Source: Artemisia argyi
Lineage: Eukaryota; Streptophyta; Magnoliopsida; Asterales; Asteraceae
Assembly (NCBI GenBank): GCA_030686995.1
Contig: CM060680.1
Coordinates: 198,821,322 to 198,885,321, forward strand
Length of the DNA stretch: 64,000 nucleotides
Direction: 5' to 3'
In this document: one piece after another, positions 36,422-49,133 of the stretch
Numbering within the stretch: the first letter of the stretch is position 1
Layout of the letters: the number at the start of each line of letters is the position of its first letter
Translations under genes and position numbers: made by a program
Notes under the pieces: model-generated
Told to the model about the DNA's origin: nothing
Seen by the model: the letters and a program-made list of their open reading frames with translations, nothing else
Databases searched by the model: none

Positions 36422-37879
36422 TGATGCGTGGGAATCGCACCTTGCTTTACCTCTCGAGGGATCTCGCGAGGCTTACAACCCCCACCAGGCAGTGTACCTG
36501 ATCGTTGTAGTATAGTATAGTGACAAGCACCGGGGGATTGATCGTTCAGCTTAGGAATAGTGTCGCTAGGATTAGAAAACCTAATTAATAGTTCTAGAGG
36601 TGAGGGATGATTATTTTTGTATTTTTTTATATTTTATGAAAGCAATTAAAATCTCGGGTTTTGGAAGAGTGGGCGGAATTAGTTGCTATTCAACTAACCC
36701 AAAACTAAGATGCAATCAAAATAAAATAATAAAAAATGAAATTAAACTAAATTAAACTAAGGTTGTGAGCAGTGGTTGGAGAAATTGTGTTTACTTAGAC
36801 TTCATTACTCCCTAGATATCTTTTACATGTCAATTACTTGTTATACTTGTATGGATGACGGATTGTATTCCTTAATACCATTCGTGGAGTGGCATACATA
36901 ACTCCCCAACTCTACGAGCTCTTATCTCCTCCTACACCATGACCCAGCACAACTATAGGGATTGTAAACAGTGGCTCATGCATTAAATACAACCAATAAA
37001 GACCTAGTACGCCTCGGTTCATGTTTCTTAAGACGTTCAAGCATGTTACCATTGGAGATCTGCCAGTTTTCTTAAGCCTAACATATAATATCATTCATCC
37101 AAGAACAAGAATAGACAAGTAATCAACACATAATCAACATCTAGGTTTCATTAGATCTAAGCAAACACAAGAGAGATCTAGCCTAGCATAGTAGAATTAA
37201 GATAAGAACAAAAGATAAACAACCAACACATAGACATATTGATTGAATTAAGAGTATACTTATCTCAATTACAATGCAAGGTCTCAAGGGTTTGGAACCC
37301 TTGAAAAACCTGTAAAAGAGGCACCAAAATCGTCTTTAGGGTTTCACCAAAACTTCTCTTTTAAAACTGAAAAACTAGAAAAGTATATATAGGGAATTCG
37401 ATATGACGGCGTCACGAACAAACTTGTGACGCCGTCAGACCGCCGCCAAAAAGTTCATCGGACGCTCTTGATATACTTTTGACGCCGTCACCCTTAGGCC
37501 GTCATGCAATTAACTCTTGACGCCCTGTGTGTGACGCCGTCACAAACTCTCGGTAAATAATTCCATGATCTCTGACGCCGTCACCCTCTTCCTCTTGACA
37601 CCGTCACAAACTTTCGGTAAAATTTATTGTAGATGCATCTGACGCCGTCAGGTTGTGACCCTTGACGCCGTCAGGAACTGTTCACAGCATGGAAAATTGG
37701 TACTTAGCCGTTTTCTTCACTTTTATGCTCCAAAAACGTCCAAAATAGCTTCTTTTCCAGAATTCACTCTCCAAGTACCTAAAATCACAAAAGGAACGAT
37801 TTAGGGCAATATTTGATCAAATAAGTTCGGATTCGGGCTTAAATGACCCCCTAAAAACGGATCATTTTTCGCCTCATCA
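36422..37879 (-). repeat. inner element, right (5') LTR
   Basis: 1458 bp, near-identical partner of 28759-30216. It carries the palindrome cluster at 37404-37673 and the tRNA-Asp-like 15-mer at 36502-36516. Confidence 0.95.
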
Positions 37880-37884
37880 TTTAC

Positions 37885-39732
<1,848 letters not shown>

Positions 39733-40629
39733 CTACCGTATGTCGCTTATGCTCACATACCCAAGTGTGAGCCATTTAATAGTTGTCTCATCTTTCTTAT
39801 AGTCATCACTTAGCTCTAAACATCTGCGATAATACCTTTTGTTCTTTTCATGAGGATATGTAAGCCCTTTCCTTTTATCATTCTCACTTAGCATATCGAG
39901 AGGTGGATACCTATTACATTTCTCAATAGAAAAATCCTTTAATCTAGAGTGTGCACGGGGCATTTGGTAGACAAAATCTTTCTCCCTGTCCGAGAATGTA
40001 ATTAACTGTTCCATAAGTTTTTCATCTAAGTTGGTTAACCTTTTGAAGGGTTTCCCAAACACAACTTGGGTTAAGTTACTATCGATAAATTCTCCTAGAT
40101 TCTCCATAACCATAAACTCAACCAAATAAACAAAGCTTCCTACAAACACATGCAATGTCTTTACCCTAGCAACAATATTATCTCCTTTGTATTCTAACTC
40201 ATTTACCATAATTTTATTGTATTCACTATGTGAGATTATGTTTATTGGTAAAGATGAGTTAAGGTAGGCATCAAAGCTCCTAAATCCAATCTTACAAGGA
40301 AACTGCATATTAAATGAGCTGTCATTATCAATCCTTGTCCTAGAGTTGACATACCTAAGAGGGTTCATCTCATCTTCCACCCTATCCTCATTGATTACAT
40401 CACCATCATCTAGGTCCTCATCGGAGTCTGAATAGTAAAAAGGACTAGCCCTATGGTCATTATCATGGTCAGACTCCTTCATCTCAATTTTTTTGTTAAA
40501 GTGATGGTCAGGCGAGAGGTTAGGTGGGTTCTCATTTTCCACTAAAGGGATTGGGACGGGTAGTTGGAAAATCCTACAACGAAAAACACAAATAACAGGA
40601 ATCAAACGATCAATGCTATTGTTATACAT
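39733..40629 (-). CDS. retroelement protein with degenerate protease-like region
   Basis: An intact 298-codon frame, ATG at 40629. An acidic N-terminal part (YSDSDEDLDDGDV) is followed by a region FPCKIGFRSFDAYLNSSLPI, then VFVGSFVYLVEFMVMENLGE and VVFGKPFKRL, which follows the layout of retropepsin-like domains in plant Gypsy elements; the catalytic DTG/DSG is not visible. I recall similar proteins encoded by Asteraceae retroelements, but no function is established. It occupies the place where the inner element has gag, directly after a shared leader. Open frame kept despite the age of the element. Confidence 0.6.
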   Translation of the reverse strand: MYNNSIDRLIPVICVFRCRIFQLPVPIPLVENENPPNLSPDHHFNKKIEMKESDHDNDHRASPFYYSDSDEDLDDGDVINEDRVEDEMNPLRYVNSRTRIDNDSSFNMQFPCKIGFRSFDAYLNSSLPINIISHSEYNKIMVNELEYKGDNIVARVKTLHVFVGSFVYLVEFMVMENLGEFIDSNLTQVVFGKPFKRLTNLDEKLMEQLITFSDREKDFVYQMPRAHSRLKDFSIEKCNRYPPLDMLSENDKRKGLTYPHEKNKRYYRRCLELSDDYKKDETTIKWLTLGYVSISDIR

Positions 40630-40767
40630 CGAAATAGTTTACGAACAAAAGAAACAAAGAAATAAGATAGACTAAAGAAACCTATGAAAATAAAATAAAA
40701 ATCTTACTAGAAAGGAATCTAGCAAGTAGACCTAATAAAAAGAAATTTTAACCTAGATAATAACTAT

Positions 40768-40786
40768 TCCCCGGGCTGCGGCGCCG
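40768..40786 (-). other. degenerate tRNA-Asp primer-binding site of the outer element
   Basis: TCCCCGGGCTGCGGCGCCG on the plus strand corresponds to the intact site of the inner element with a one-base insertion and substitutions. It marks the right LTR as the 5' LTR. Confidence 0.75.
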
Positions 40787-40792
40787 AAAACT

Positions 40793-42226
40793 TGATGCGT
40801 GGAATTGCACCATCGTAAAAGGTTTTACCTCTCAAGGGATCTTGAGAAGCTTGCAGTCCCCACCAGGCAGTGTACCTGTTCGTTGTAGTATAATATAATG
40901 ACAAGTACCAGGGGATTTATCGTTCAACTCAAAGAATAGTGTTCGCTAGGGTTAAAACTCACTAAAACTAGGTCTAGAGGTGAAGGATGATTCTTTTTGT
41001 ATTTTTATATTTTTAGGAAAGCAATTAAAATCTCGGTTTTAGAAGGAGTGGACGAAATTAGTTGCTAGTCAACTAACCCAATTAACTAAAGATGCAATCA
41101 AAATAAAATAAACTAAACTTAAACTAAATTGTGGTGTAAACAATAACGAGAGAAATCTGTGTTTACTTAGATTTCACTACTCGTTAGCTATATTTTACAG
41201 GTTGATTAGCTTGTTACAATTGCATGGATGACGGGTTATATTCCTTAATACCATTCGTAGGGCCGTGTACGATCTTCCCTAACTCTATAATCTTCTACCT
41301 CAATCCTATGTCGAGCCGACTAAAAGCTCCTAACATGGTATCCTTGGAAGTTACTTATGCATTAAATATAACCAAATAATCGTAGTACACATCCGATTCA
41401 TGTTTCTTAAGACGTTCAAGCATGTTACCAAATGGAAGTCTGCCAGTTTTCTTAAGCCTAACATCGAATTCATTCATCCTCAACAATTATAAACAAACAA
41501 CCAACCCATAATCAATATCTAAGTTTCATTACATCTAAGCAAGCACGAAGAAAACCTAGCCTAGCATGTTAAAGAGAAGACAAGCGTAAGATATAATCAA
41601 ACAACACATAGACATATTCAATGATTTGGTACTTATCTTCAATTAAGCATGGAAGAAACAAGGGGTTGAAACCCTTGAAAAAGCTGTGAAATTCGTCTAG
41701 GGTTTATTCCCTCAAAGTTGCACACAATGAATGAAAATTAGAAAACTATATATAGATTTTGTCTCCTGACGGCGTCAAGAGTAATGTGTGACGTCGTCAA
41801 CTCACCGCCAAAATAATCTCGTATTGCCTAGATCCACTTCTGACGCCTTCACTCTTTATGGGTTCTGGGCCGTCACGCTTTGCATTAATTCTTGATGGCC
41901 TAGACAACTTTGTACGTGACGCCGTCACGACCCCTTCACAAAACATTCTGGCGCGTCATGTAATTGATTTATCCACCCTTTTGTCAACTCATGACGCCGT
42001 CACTAGTACCTTGTGACGCCGTCAAGTGCAATTTCCAGCATGCTTTTGAGACTTTGTCGTTCTTCACTTTTTTACTCAAAAAATGTCCAAAATGCTTCCT
42101 TTTGTAAAATTCCTCTCAAAAGTACCTAAAATGACAAAAGGAACGATTTAGGGCAATATTTGATCAAATAATCTCGACTTTGGCATTAAATGACCCCCCA
42201 AAAGCGGTACACTTTTCGCTTCATCA
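40793..42226 (-). repeat. outer element, right (5') LTR
   Basis: 1434 bp, uninterrupted. Palindromes lie at 41767/41789 and 41992/42014 (both pairs 22 bp apart) plus one near 41916. The tRNA-Asp-like 15-mer is at 40880-40894 with one mismatch. Confidence 0.92.
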
Positions 42227-44250
42227 TCAATGTCATCTATTATAGTTTTCCTTGACTTGCTAACCCAATCTTGAGTGCATATCAATGCCTCAACGACCAG
42301 GTAAGACAAGTTAGTCCTATATGGGCGAGCACACGACTTCTTGTGCTAAATGCAGACTCGGATGCCACAGTGGTTATTTGGATTGGCAATAAGTTCGGTT
42401 TTAGCTTTAAATTTATCTAAAAATTCAACAATTTCTTTGCAAGCACCAAAATCCGAGTGTTCAGGCACTCTATCAAAATCACGATAGTAAGAATCATCTA
42501 CAAGTTCATACTTGAAAAACACCTCCCTTAACTCAACGGCAATCTTTAACATATCATGCTTGGAATTCCATCTAGTAGGACATTCACCACACAAAAACCT
42601 ATTTGATTCAAGGCCACTTTCTTTCATGCAAGCTTTAAACTTTTTTATTCTTTGTGTTGAATGCCTGATGTATCTAACCGCATTTGATAGACATTCCACA
42701 TGATAATTCTTCACCTTCAAACCTTCTTGTACAATAAGGTTTAGAATGTGAGCCATACACCTAACATGAAAATGCTTGCCATCGTCATATAATCTAGCAT
42801 TAGGCAACTTTTTTATCAGATAACCAATTGCCTTATCATTGCTTGGTGCATTATCTACCGTCATGGTCATCACATTCTTAATTCCCCAACCAACAATACA
42901 CTTCGACAAATCAGCACTAATATCATCCGCCCTATGACTTTCAATAGGTCTAAAGTTTATGATGCGTTTATGCATATTCCAATCATCATCAATAAAATGG
43001 GTCGTGACAACCATATAGTTTATTCTTTGACAACTACTGGTCCATGAATCGGTTGTCAAATGAATGGTAGTGGTTGGCTTTGATAGATACGCTAACAACT
43101 TACTTCTTTCATCTAGGTAATACTTTGAAACATCTCTAGATAACTTATGTCTAGATGGCAACACAACCCTCCCATTATAAGCATGAGTATAATTAATAAA
43201 AGCCTCATGTTCAACAAACTTAAACGGTATTTCACCAACCATAAACAAGTCTAGCAATGCTTTTTTGATCCTTCCTTCATCATGTTTCCAAGTTTGATAA
43301 GTACTAGTACCTTCACCACTAGCATTTTTTAAAATTCTAAATGTGTTTGCTGTTGTTTTTGGGACATATAATGGATTCTTAGGACATGGAAAATGTTTAT
43401 GAAGACTAGAAGTACCATTTGAAGGTCCATCGGCTGCTAGAATTTTCTTACAAAACTTGCACAATGCTCTTCTCGTATTTGGATTATTCTTCATCCTAAC
43501 CGGATCATAATGTTGCCAAATCAGTGCCCTCTCCTTAATTGTCTTCTCATAAATCTCATATTATTCTTCTTCTTTGTCGTTTGTTTTCCTTTTACTACAT
43601 TTTGCTTTTGGAGCTTTTTTGACAAAAACAGTGGGTTCACTTTCATAACCTGAATCTGAATCTTCGACATCTAAAATCGGGGTCTCCTCAACAATGGTAT
43701 CATCATTCTACACAAACACAATATATGCGCATTAGATTGATAAAAACCTAATATATATGCTTATACATTCATCATGTGATAACTGATAAATACTAAGGCA
43801 AAAAAGAAAAAGAAAAAAAAAACATAAAAAAATCTTACCTCTATTTTCTTTTTGTAACCTGCTGAATGATGTTGATTATTCAAGATGATGCCGATTAGGA
43901 TTTGGGAGGGATACGGGGGCTTTAGTTACAGAAGGTTTTGCACAGGTTTAGTTGTTAGGTTGTTAGAATACATAAGGTTTTGTGAGGAATATATGGGTTT
44001 TTTATTGTTTCCAATGTTCCAGCGTGCATGTAAATGCGAATAAGAGTGTTTATTTCAAAAAGGCAGCCTTTTGAATTACGGTACCAAACTCGGGAATTCC
44101 CATTATGATCCCGCACCGAATTTCAGTGGTACCGTTTTTTCCCCACCATTTTCATAGTACCGGTACCGTACCAGGTTTATAAAACCGGTACCGGTACGGT
44201 TCCGGTACCGTACCATTTTTCCGGTGCCGCTGCTCATCCCTACCACCTAC

Positions 44251-44628
44251 CATTCTGATTTGCCTAAATCGGTCAAATAAATTGGTCAACCATGGTCAAC
44301 GACGGTTAATGACAGTCAACGATGGTCAAACTTGTCCAAAACCTTCAAGCCTTATTGGAAATACTCAAAACTCGCCATAAAATTGTTTAATAAGTTATAG
44401 TTATTGTTTATATCTATTACAAGATGTTTTTTTAAGAAAATCTTGTCAATAATACCTAAAATTTGTCGAAAATACCTAAAACTTGCCTGAAATATAGATA
44501 ATTTGTCTGAAAATACCAATTTGATTAATCATTGATTAATTCCGCTTTGACCAATTACAAGCTACAGGGGATCGACCGCCCAACTACCGATTTACGATTT
44601 TTGCAACCTTGAGTAAAACTAGTAACAA
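44251..44628. other. host-side repeat right of the hAT
   Basis: Continues the sequence interrupted at 20896 (CATTCTGATTTGCCTAAATC onward) with repeated GGTCAACNATGG phrases. No gene. Confidence 0.5.
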
Positions 44629-46594
44629 TAAGAGCATAAGGTGTAGATGGCAAAATGGTGCTCGCCGTCCGACGTGGACGAGCCAACGGCGAGCCGTAGC
44701 TCGTTGCTACACCACGACGGCCTCGCCGTTGCTCTTTGTTGGGCATCTCCTCATGGCCACGGCGAGGATGAAAAGGTGATATTTGCAGCTTTTGCAGGTT
44801 CTAAACGTTGTCTAACGTTTATTTTATAAAGTTCGTCCTTTTTTTTTTTTTTTTTTTTTACTTCCTAAACCATAACATATTATCCATATATATACTAAAC
44901 ATATTTCACACATTTCATTTCAAAAAACCTAACACATGTCATTCCAAAGCAAAAACAATGAGTGAATCATCTTATTCCGAAGTTAGTGACTTTGAAGAGA
45001 TACAGGAGCTAGAGCTGATTATCCAAGAGTTTGAACACGAGCAAGAGTTGCAAAATCAAGCAGCCGTTCCTTCACATCGCCGTAGATACATTCGGCATGA
45101 ACGTGAAGTTGCTGAAGCACGTCTACGGGCCGACTATTTTGGTGACCAACCAAAATATCATGAAGAAAATTTTCGACGTCGTTACCGTATGAGCCGTAAA
45201 CTATTCTTATAAATAGTCGAAGGTATTGAAACATATATTGACACTCATGATCCTCTTCCTACGCATTTTGATTTCTTTAGACAACGACCCAATGCTACGG
45301 GTCTAATGAGTTTTAGTGTGATTATGAAATTCACATGTGCCCTACACCAATTGGCGTACGTGATATCACCTGATGCATTAGATGAGTATCTACAAATAGG
45401 TGAACACTGTGCACGCGATTGTCTAGATTTTTTTTACTATGTGCATAATCCAGTTGTTTGGGAAGGAGTTTTTAAGAAAACCAACTGAGGATGACGTTCG
45501 TAACTTATACCACGCATATAACATGGTTCATAAGATTCTGAGAATGTTGGGAAGCATCGATTGTATGCACTGGGAATGGAAGAATTGCCCAAAAGAATGT
45601 CAAGGGCAATTTCACAGAGGTGATAAAAAGTATCTAACTATAATGCTTGAAGCTGTTGCGTCGTATGATTTGTGGATTTGGCATGCATTTTTTGGTGTAG
45701 CAGGAGCGAATAACGATCTGATCGTTTTATATAATTCTCCGTTATTCGACGACCTGATTGATGATATTGGCCCTCAAGTTCCGTTTGAAGTATACAGACG
45801 TATATTTAAAAATGGGTATTATCTAGCAGATGGAATTTACCCACAGTGGGCATCGTTTGTCAAGTCCTTTACTGTTGCAACCGACCCAAAAAACGCCGCA
45901 TGGAAAGCGAAACAAGAAAGTGCTCGAAAAGATATCGAAAGAACTTTTGGTGTCCTCTAAAGACGTTGGCATATTATTGCCCAACCGGCGCGTGCATTTA
46001 CTGTGGGCAAATTACGGAGAATCATGTACTCGTGCATCATAATGCATAACATGATTTTGAAAGATCAAAATTTTGCGATATCCGAAGCTGCCGAAATATA
46101 TATTCCTCCGACACCAAATATGCAACAGTCATGGGTCGAACGTTGCGCAACGCAAAGAAGAAAAACCAAAGAACTACATGATAGGCGCACACACACAAGG
46201 CTTCAAAAATGTCTCATCGAGCATGTTTGGCAACAACAACAATGGGAAGAAATTCAACGAAATAGGAATAATTAGGTTCGTTTTTTTTAGTATCGTATGT
46301 GTTGTATTTTTTTCCGTACCGTATTTTTTTCCGTATTGTAATTTTTTTATTTGATGAAATAAAATTAGTATGTTTTGTTATTTTTAAGTAATTGTGGAAT
46401 GAATTTAATTAATTTAATGAAATAAATAAAAAAATAAATGTGTAAGATGTGGGGCCCTAATGGGGAAGTTGATGTTTGTTGTTTGGTGATGAGGGGGTTT
46501 GTTGTGAAGAGTTTAAGTTGAGGTGCTGGATGATGTGACACATGTGGGACTCGAATGAGGAGATGTAGCTCTTTGACTACACCTTGTGCTCTAA
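44629..46594 (+). mobile_element. PIF/Harbinger transposon, 1960 bp, inactive
   Basis: The body is 44632-46591. Left end GAGCATAAGGTGTAG and right end CTACACCTTGTGCTC form a 15-bp TIR with one mismatch, flanked by TAA on both sides (44629-44631, 46592-46594), the standard PIF/Harbinger 3-bp target. It contains a plus-strand transposase remnant. The usual second MYB/SANT-like protein is absent. Poly-T of about 22 nt precedes the transposase. Confidence 0.92.
44958..46275 (+). pseudogene. Harbinger transposase (HARBI1/ALP1-like, DDE), broken
   Basis: The ATG is at 44958 (MSESSYSEVSDFEEIQ). The frame meets TAA at 45210-45212, is shifted near 45465-45490, and meets TAA again near 45957; homologous sequence then runs to the TAA at 46275. 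Catalytic landmarks remain: SIDCMHW (first D), GVAGANNDLIVLYNSPLF (second D) and ERTFGVL (E), with YLADGIYP between. The family cuts and pastes DNA as a DDE nuclease and needs a MYB-like partner. Two stops and a frameshift make this copy non-functional. Confidence 0.9.
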
Positions 46595-48825
46595 GTAAAC
46601 ATTCTTAGTTATTTAGACGCGTTGAAAAAAATAATCATGTTTAATTTCATATAACTTTGTACACTGAAAATACCAACCTACACCCTATGATACACATCTA
46701 TTTATAATACTATATTAATCATTTAACTTTTAGAGTTTATTAAAAATTAAGATAAGAAAGTGCAATCATAGAGTGACATTTGTGACTTCTCAACTAAAAA
46801 AAACATATTTACTTTCAAATTGAACATCTTTTTCTATTTATATTTGTATGATATAATTTCACTATATTTTTTAAAATTTTGTGGTCTTTTTAATTCAATA
46901 TTCATTTTAATATATTTTTGTGAATTTTTAGTTTTTACGTTTTTAGTCAGTTTATTTTCTTTTGATTTAAATTTTTTACAACTTTAACCTAAATGTGAAT
47001 CGATACAAACTTGATTCATCAAAATTATTTACTTTTGGATGGAGTGTTTGACGGGTAATAGAGTATGAGTGGCTTTATATATGCGTGAATAATGATATCA
47101 ATATGGTGTTGCGGGAAAGCTATGAGAAACCCAAACAAACAAATATACATTCGGAGTGTTGTAAAATAAATTATTGGTTATCGTCCCCGCTATGTGACTG
47201 TTTCCACCTAATATTATCAAGATACGAAAACATGAAAAGGCTAGATACTACCAAAAAAGAAAAGACAAACTTATGGATGCCATAATTAAAGACTTTCTTA
47301 TTTATGGTTTTCTCATATATATGTAAAAGTATAGCTGTGCATGAGCATGGTGAGCAAGGACTGCATGTTACAATATATATGGTTTAAACATCTTTGTAGT
47401 AGATAATACTCGTAACAAAAGATTGTATCTCGTAATAAACTAATGCATGCACTATTGATATACTTAGTCGGTCAAACATAATACAAAATCCTTTTGTTAA
47501 AGAAAGCTGTATGGATATTGATTGGAGGTCAGTGTAGGGTTAGTTATTAGCAGCTTTAAAAAACATATCATAGAAGGGGCATGTTCACCTAGGGTTCCAA
47601 TTGTTTGTCTTTTTACTATTGAACCTATAGTGGTTTATTGAACATGTTTAAATAACTAGTATGTGATGAATGAAATGATGTTTTTATGTCCATTGATGTA
47701 TTTACAGCAGCTAATAAAATAATTAATATGGGCTCAAGCTCGTTATTAAGATAAAACAAAGTTGCATATTTAAGGTTTTCGTAGCATTAGTCTAGCTAAT
47801 GGTTGAGGACATGCAACATAAAAATGGAGGCCATTGATTCAAATTTCAGCCGCTTATCCTTTAATCATGATATTACGCACTTTCTCATGTTAGCTGTAAG
47901 ACCGGCCAGTTAGAGTGATCAGATAATCAATTACCTTTTTCACCTTTTTAGCTGCTTAACTAAGTAAAAATTTGCATAATGAATCATGGTTTAAAAGTTT
48001 TCTTACCCATCGATCCACGATTAACTATCTACAAACGTTAAGATCAATATCAATAATGGATCATCAAATTTTCAAGTTAAAGTATTACCTGTTCAACACA
48101 AATAAACAAATTATACAAAATGAAAATTTGACATATGTATCTCTTACTCTTATGGTTGTTATACCAACAACCAACCAATGCCATGCTTTGCAAATAAATA
48201 ATTTTGTGACACATATTTGTATTATCTTTTAAAAATATTTAATAAATAAATTGGTAGGCCTAAAGAGCTAACGTTTCCATTGAGTAGTTTTAATAGTTTA
48301 TTTAACGTATCTGCAAAAAATCTCGTTTCACATAATTAGCATCTCAAAAATATTAGTAGTAATAAGATATACACAACACTAATATTAGTTTTTGCACAAA
48401 CTTATACTATAGCAATCTAGAGTGTTAAACTTAAAAGTTTGATAACTATTATAATAATGTTAGAAAATAGCTAATTCAAATTTATTTATTTTTATGTAAA
48501 CAGATTCCACTAATTTGGCGGGAAACTATATCGTTAAGACTTAAGAATGACAATAATACATTTGGAATTTTGGATAGTTATCATGTCCCTTTCCTACTTC
48601 ATTTTTATATATTTCTGTTTTTGTCAATACTTTACTTAAGTTCTTTTTTTAATAAGAAAAATTGAACAAGTCTCTAATGTACAACATGCCACTTAAACTT
48701 GGTGTTATAGTCGTAAAACATCGTTTTCACATCAGCGTCATATTATCATTCAACACACTCCCAAATCTATTATCAAACAGGTGTTATGATTACAACCAAA
48801 ACAAAAATATAAAATACTATAAGTT
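46595..48825. other. intergenic, no gene recognised
   Basis: AT-rich DNA with no coding series, RNA gene or clear element ends. Confidence 0.5.
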
Positions 48826-49133
48826 TTTTTTTTTTTTTTTTTTTGAACAGTGGATATTATTACCAAGCTTAGCAAGAAGCTAAAGCTCACAAAGAAACAA
48901 TTACACTACAATATAGGGTTTTTAAGCCAATCTATCAAATCTAGCTTTCTCATAGCTCTAGAATTACACCAAATAAATGAATGAGAGACAATGAGATCAA
49001 ATAGCGAAACCTTTGATACGGACTTTGAAGAAAAAAGCAAACTATTGTGATAACCCCAAATGACACACCACGAGACAAAAAATATGGCTTCCAAATAATC
49101 TTTCGCCACCTTCAACAACCTTAAAGGGTGCAT
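48826..49133 (-). mobile_element. 5'-truncated LINE, 3' end only
   Basis: On the minus strand a frame from 49133 to 48906 ends in a region typical of the C-terminus of plant non-LTR retrotransposons (SWCVIWGYHNSLLFSSK, SHSFIWCNSRAM, DWLKNPIL), after the RT zinc-binding part. It is followed by a short 3' UTR and a poly-A tail (poly-T at about 48826-48844). Everything upstream is missing, the usual result of incomplete reverse transcription. Confidence 0.8.

Larger units (their letters stand above)
28754..37884 (-). mobile_element. inner Athila/Tat-like LTR retroelement, very young, non-autonomous
   Basis: The body is 28759-37879 (9121 bp). Two 1458-bp LTRs start TGATGCGTGGGAATCGC and end CGCCTCATCA on the plus strand. 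The perfect TSD is TTTAC (28754-28758, 37880-37884). An 18-nt perfect tRNA-Asp 3'-end match (36398-36415) lies 6 nt from the right LTR, so transcription is leftward. Coding content is a gag-like frame and a second protein, each with one in-frame TAG; there is no pol. I see two differences between the LTRs by eye, suggesting a recent insertion. It sits in the interior of the older outer relative. Confidence 0.95.

Noticed and set aside
36502..36530. tRNA-Asp gene
   Set aside because: Only the 5' part matches, no anticodon arm or T arm follows, and it is present in every LTR; it is an LTR feature.
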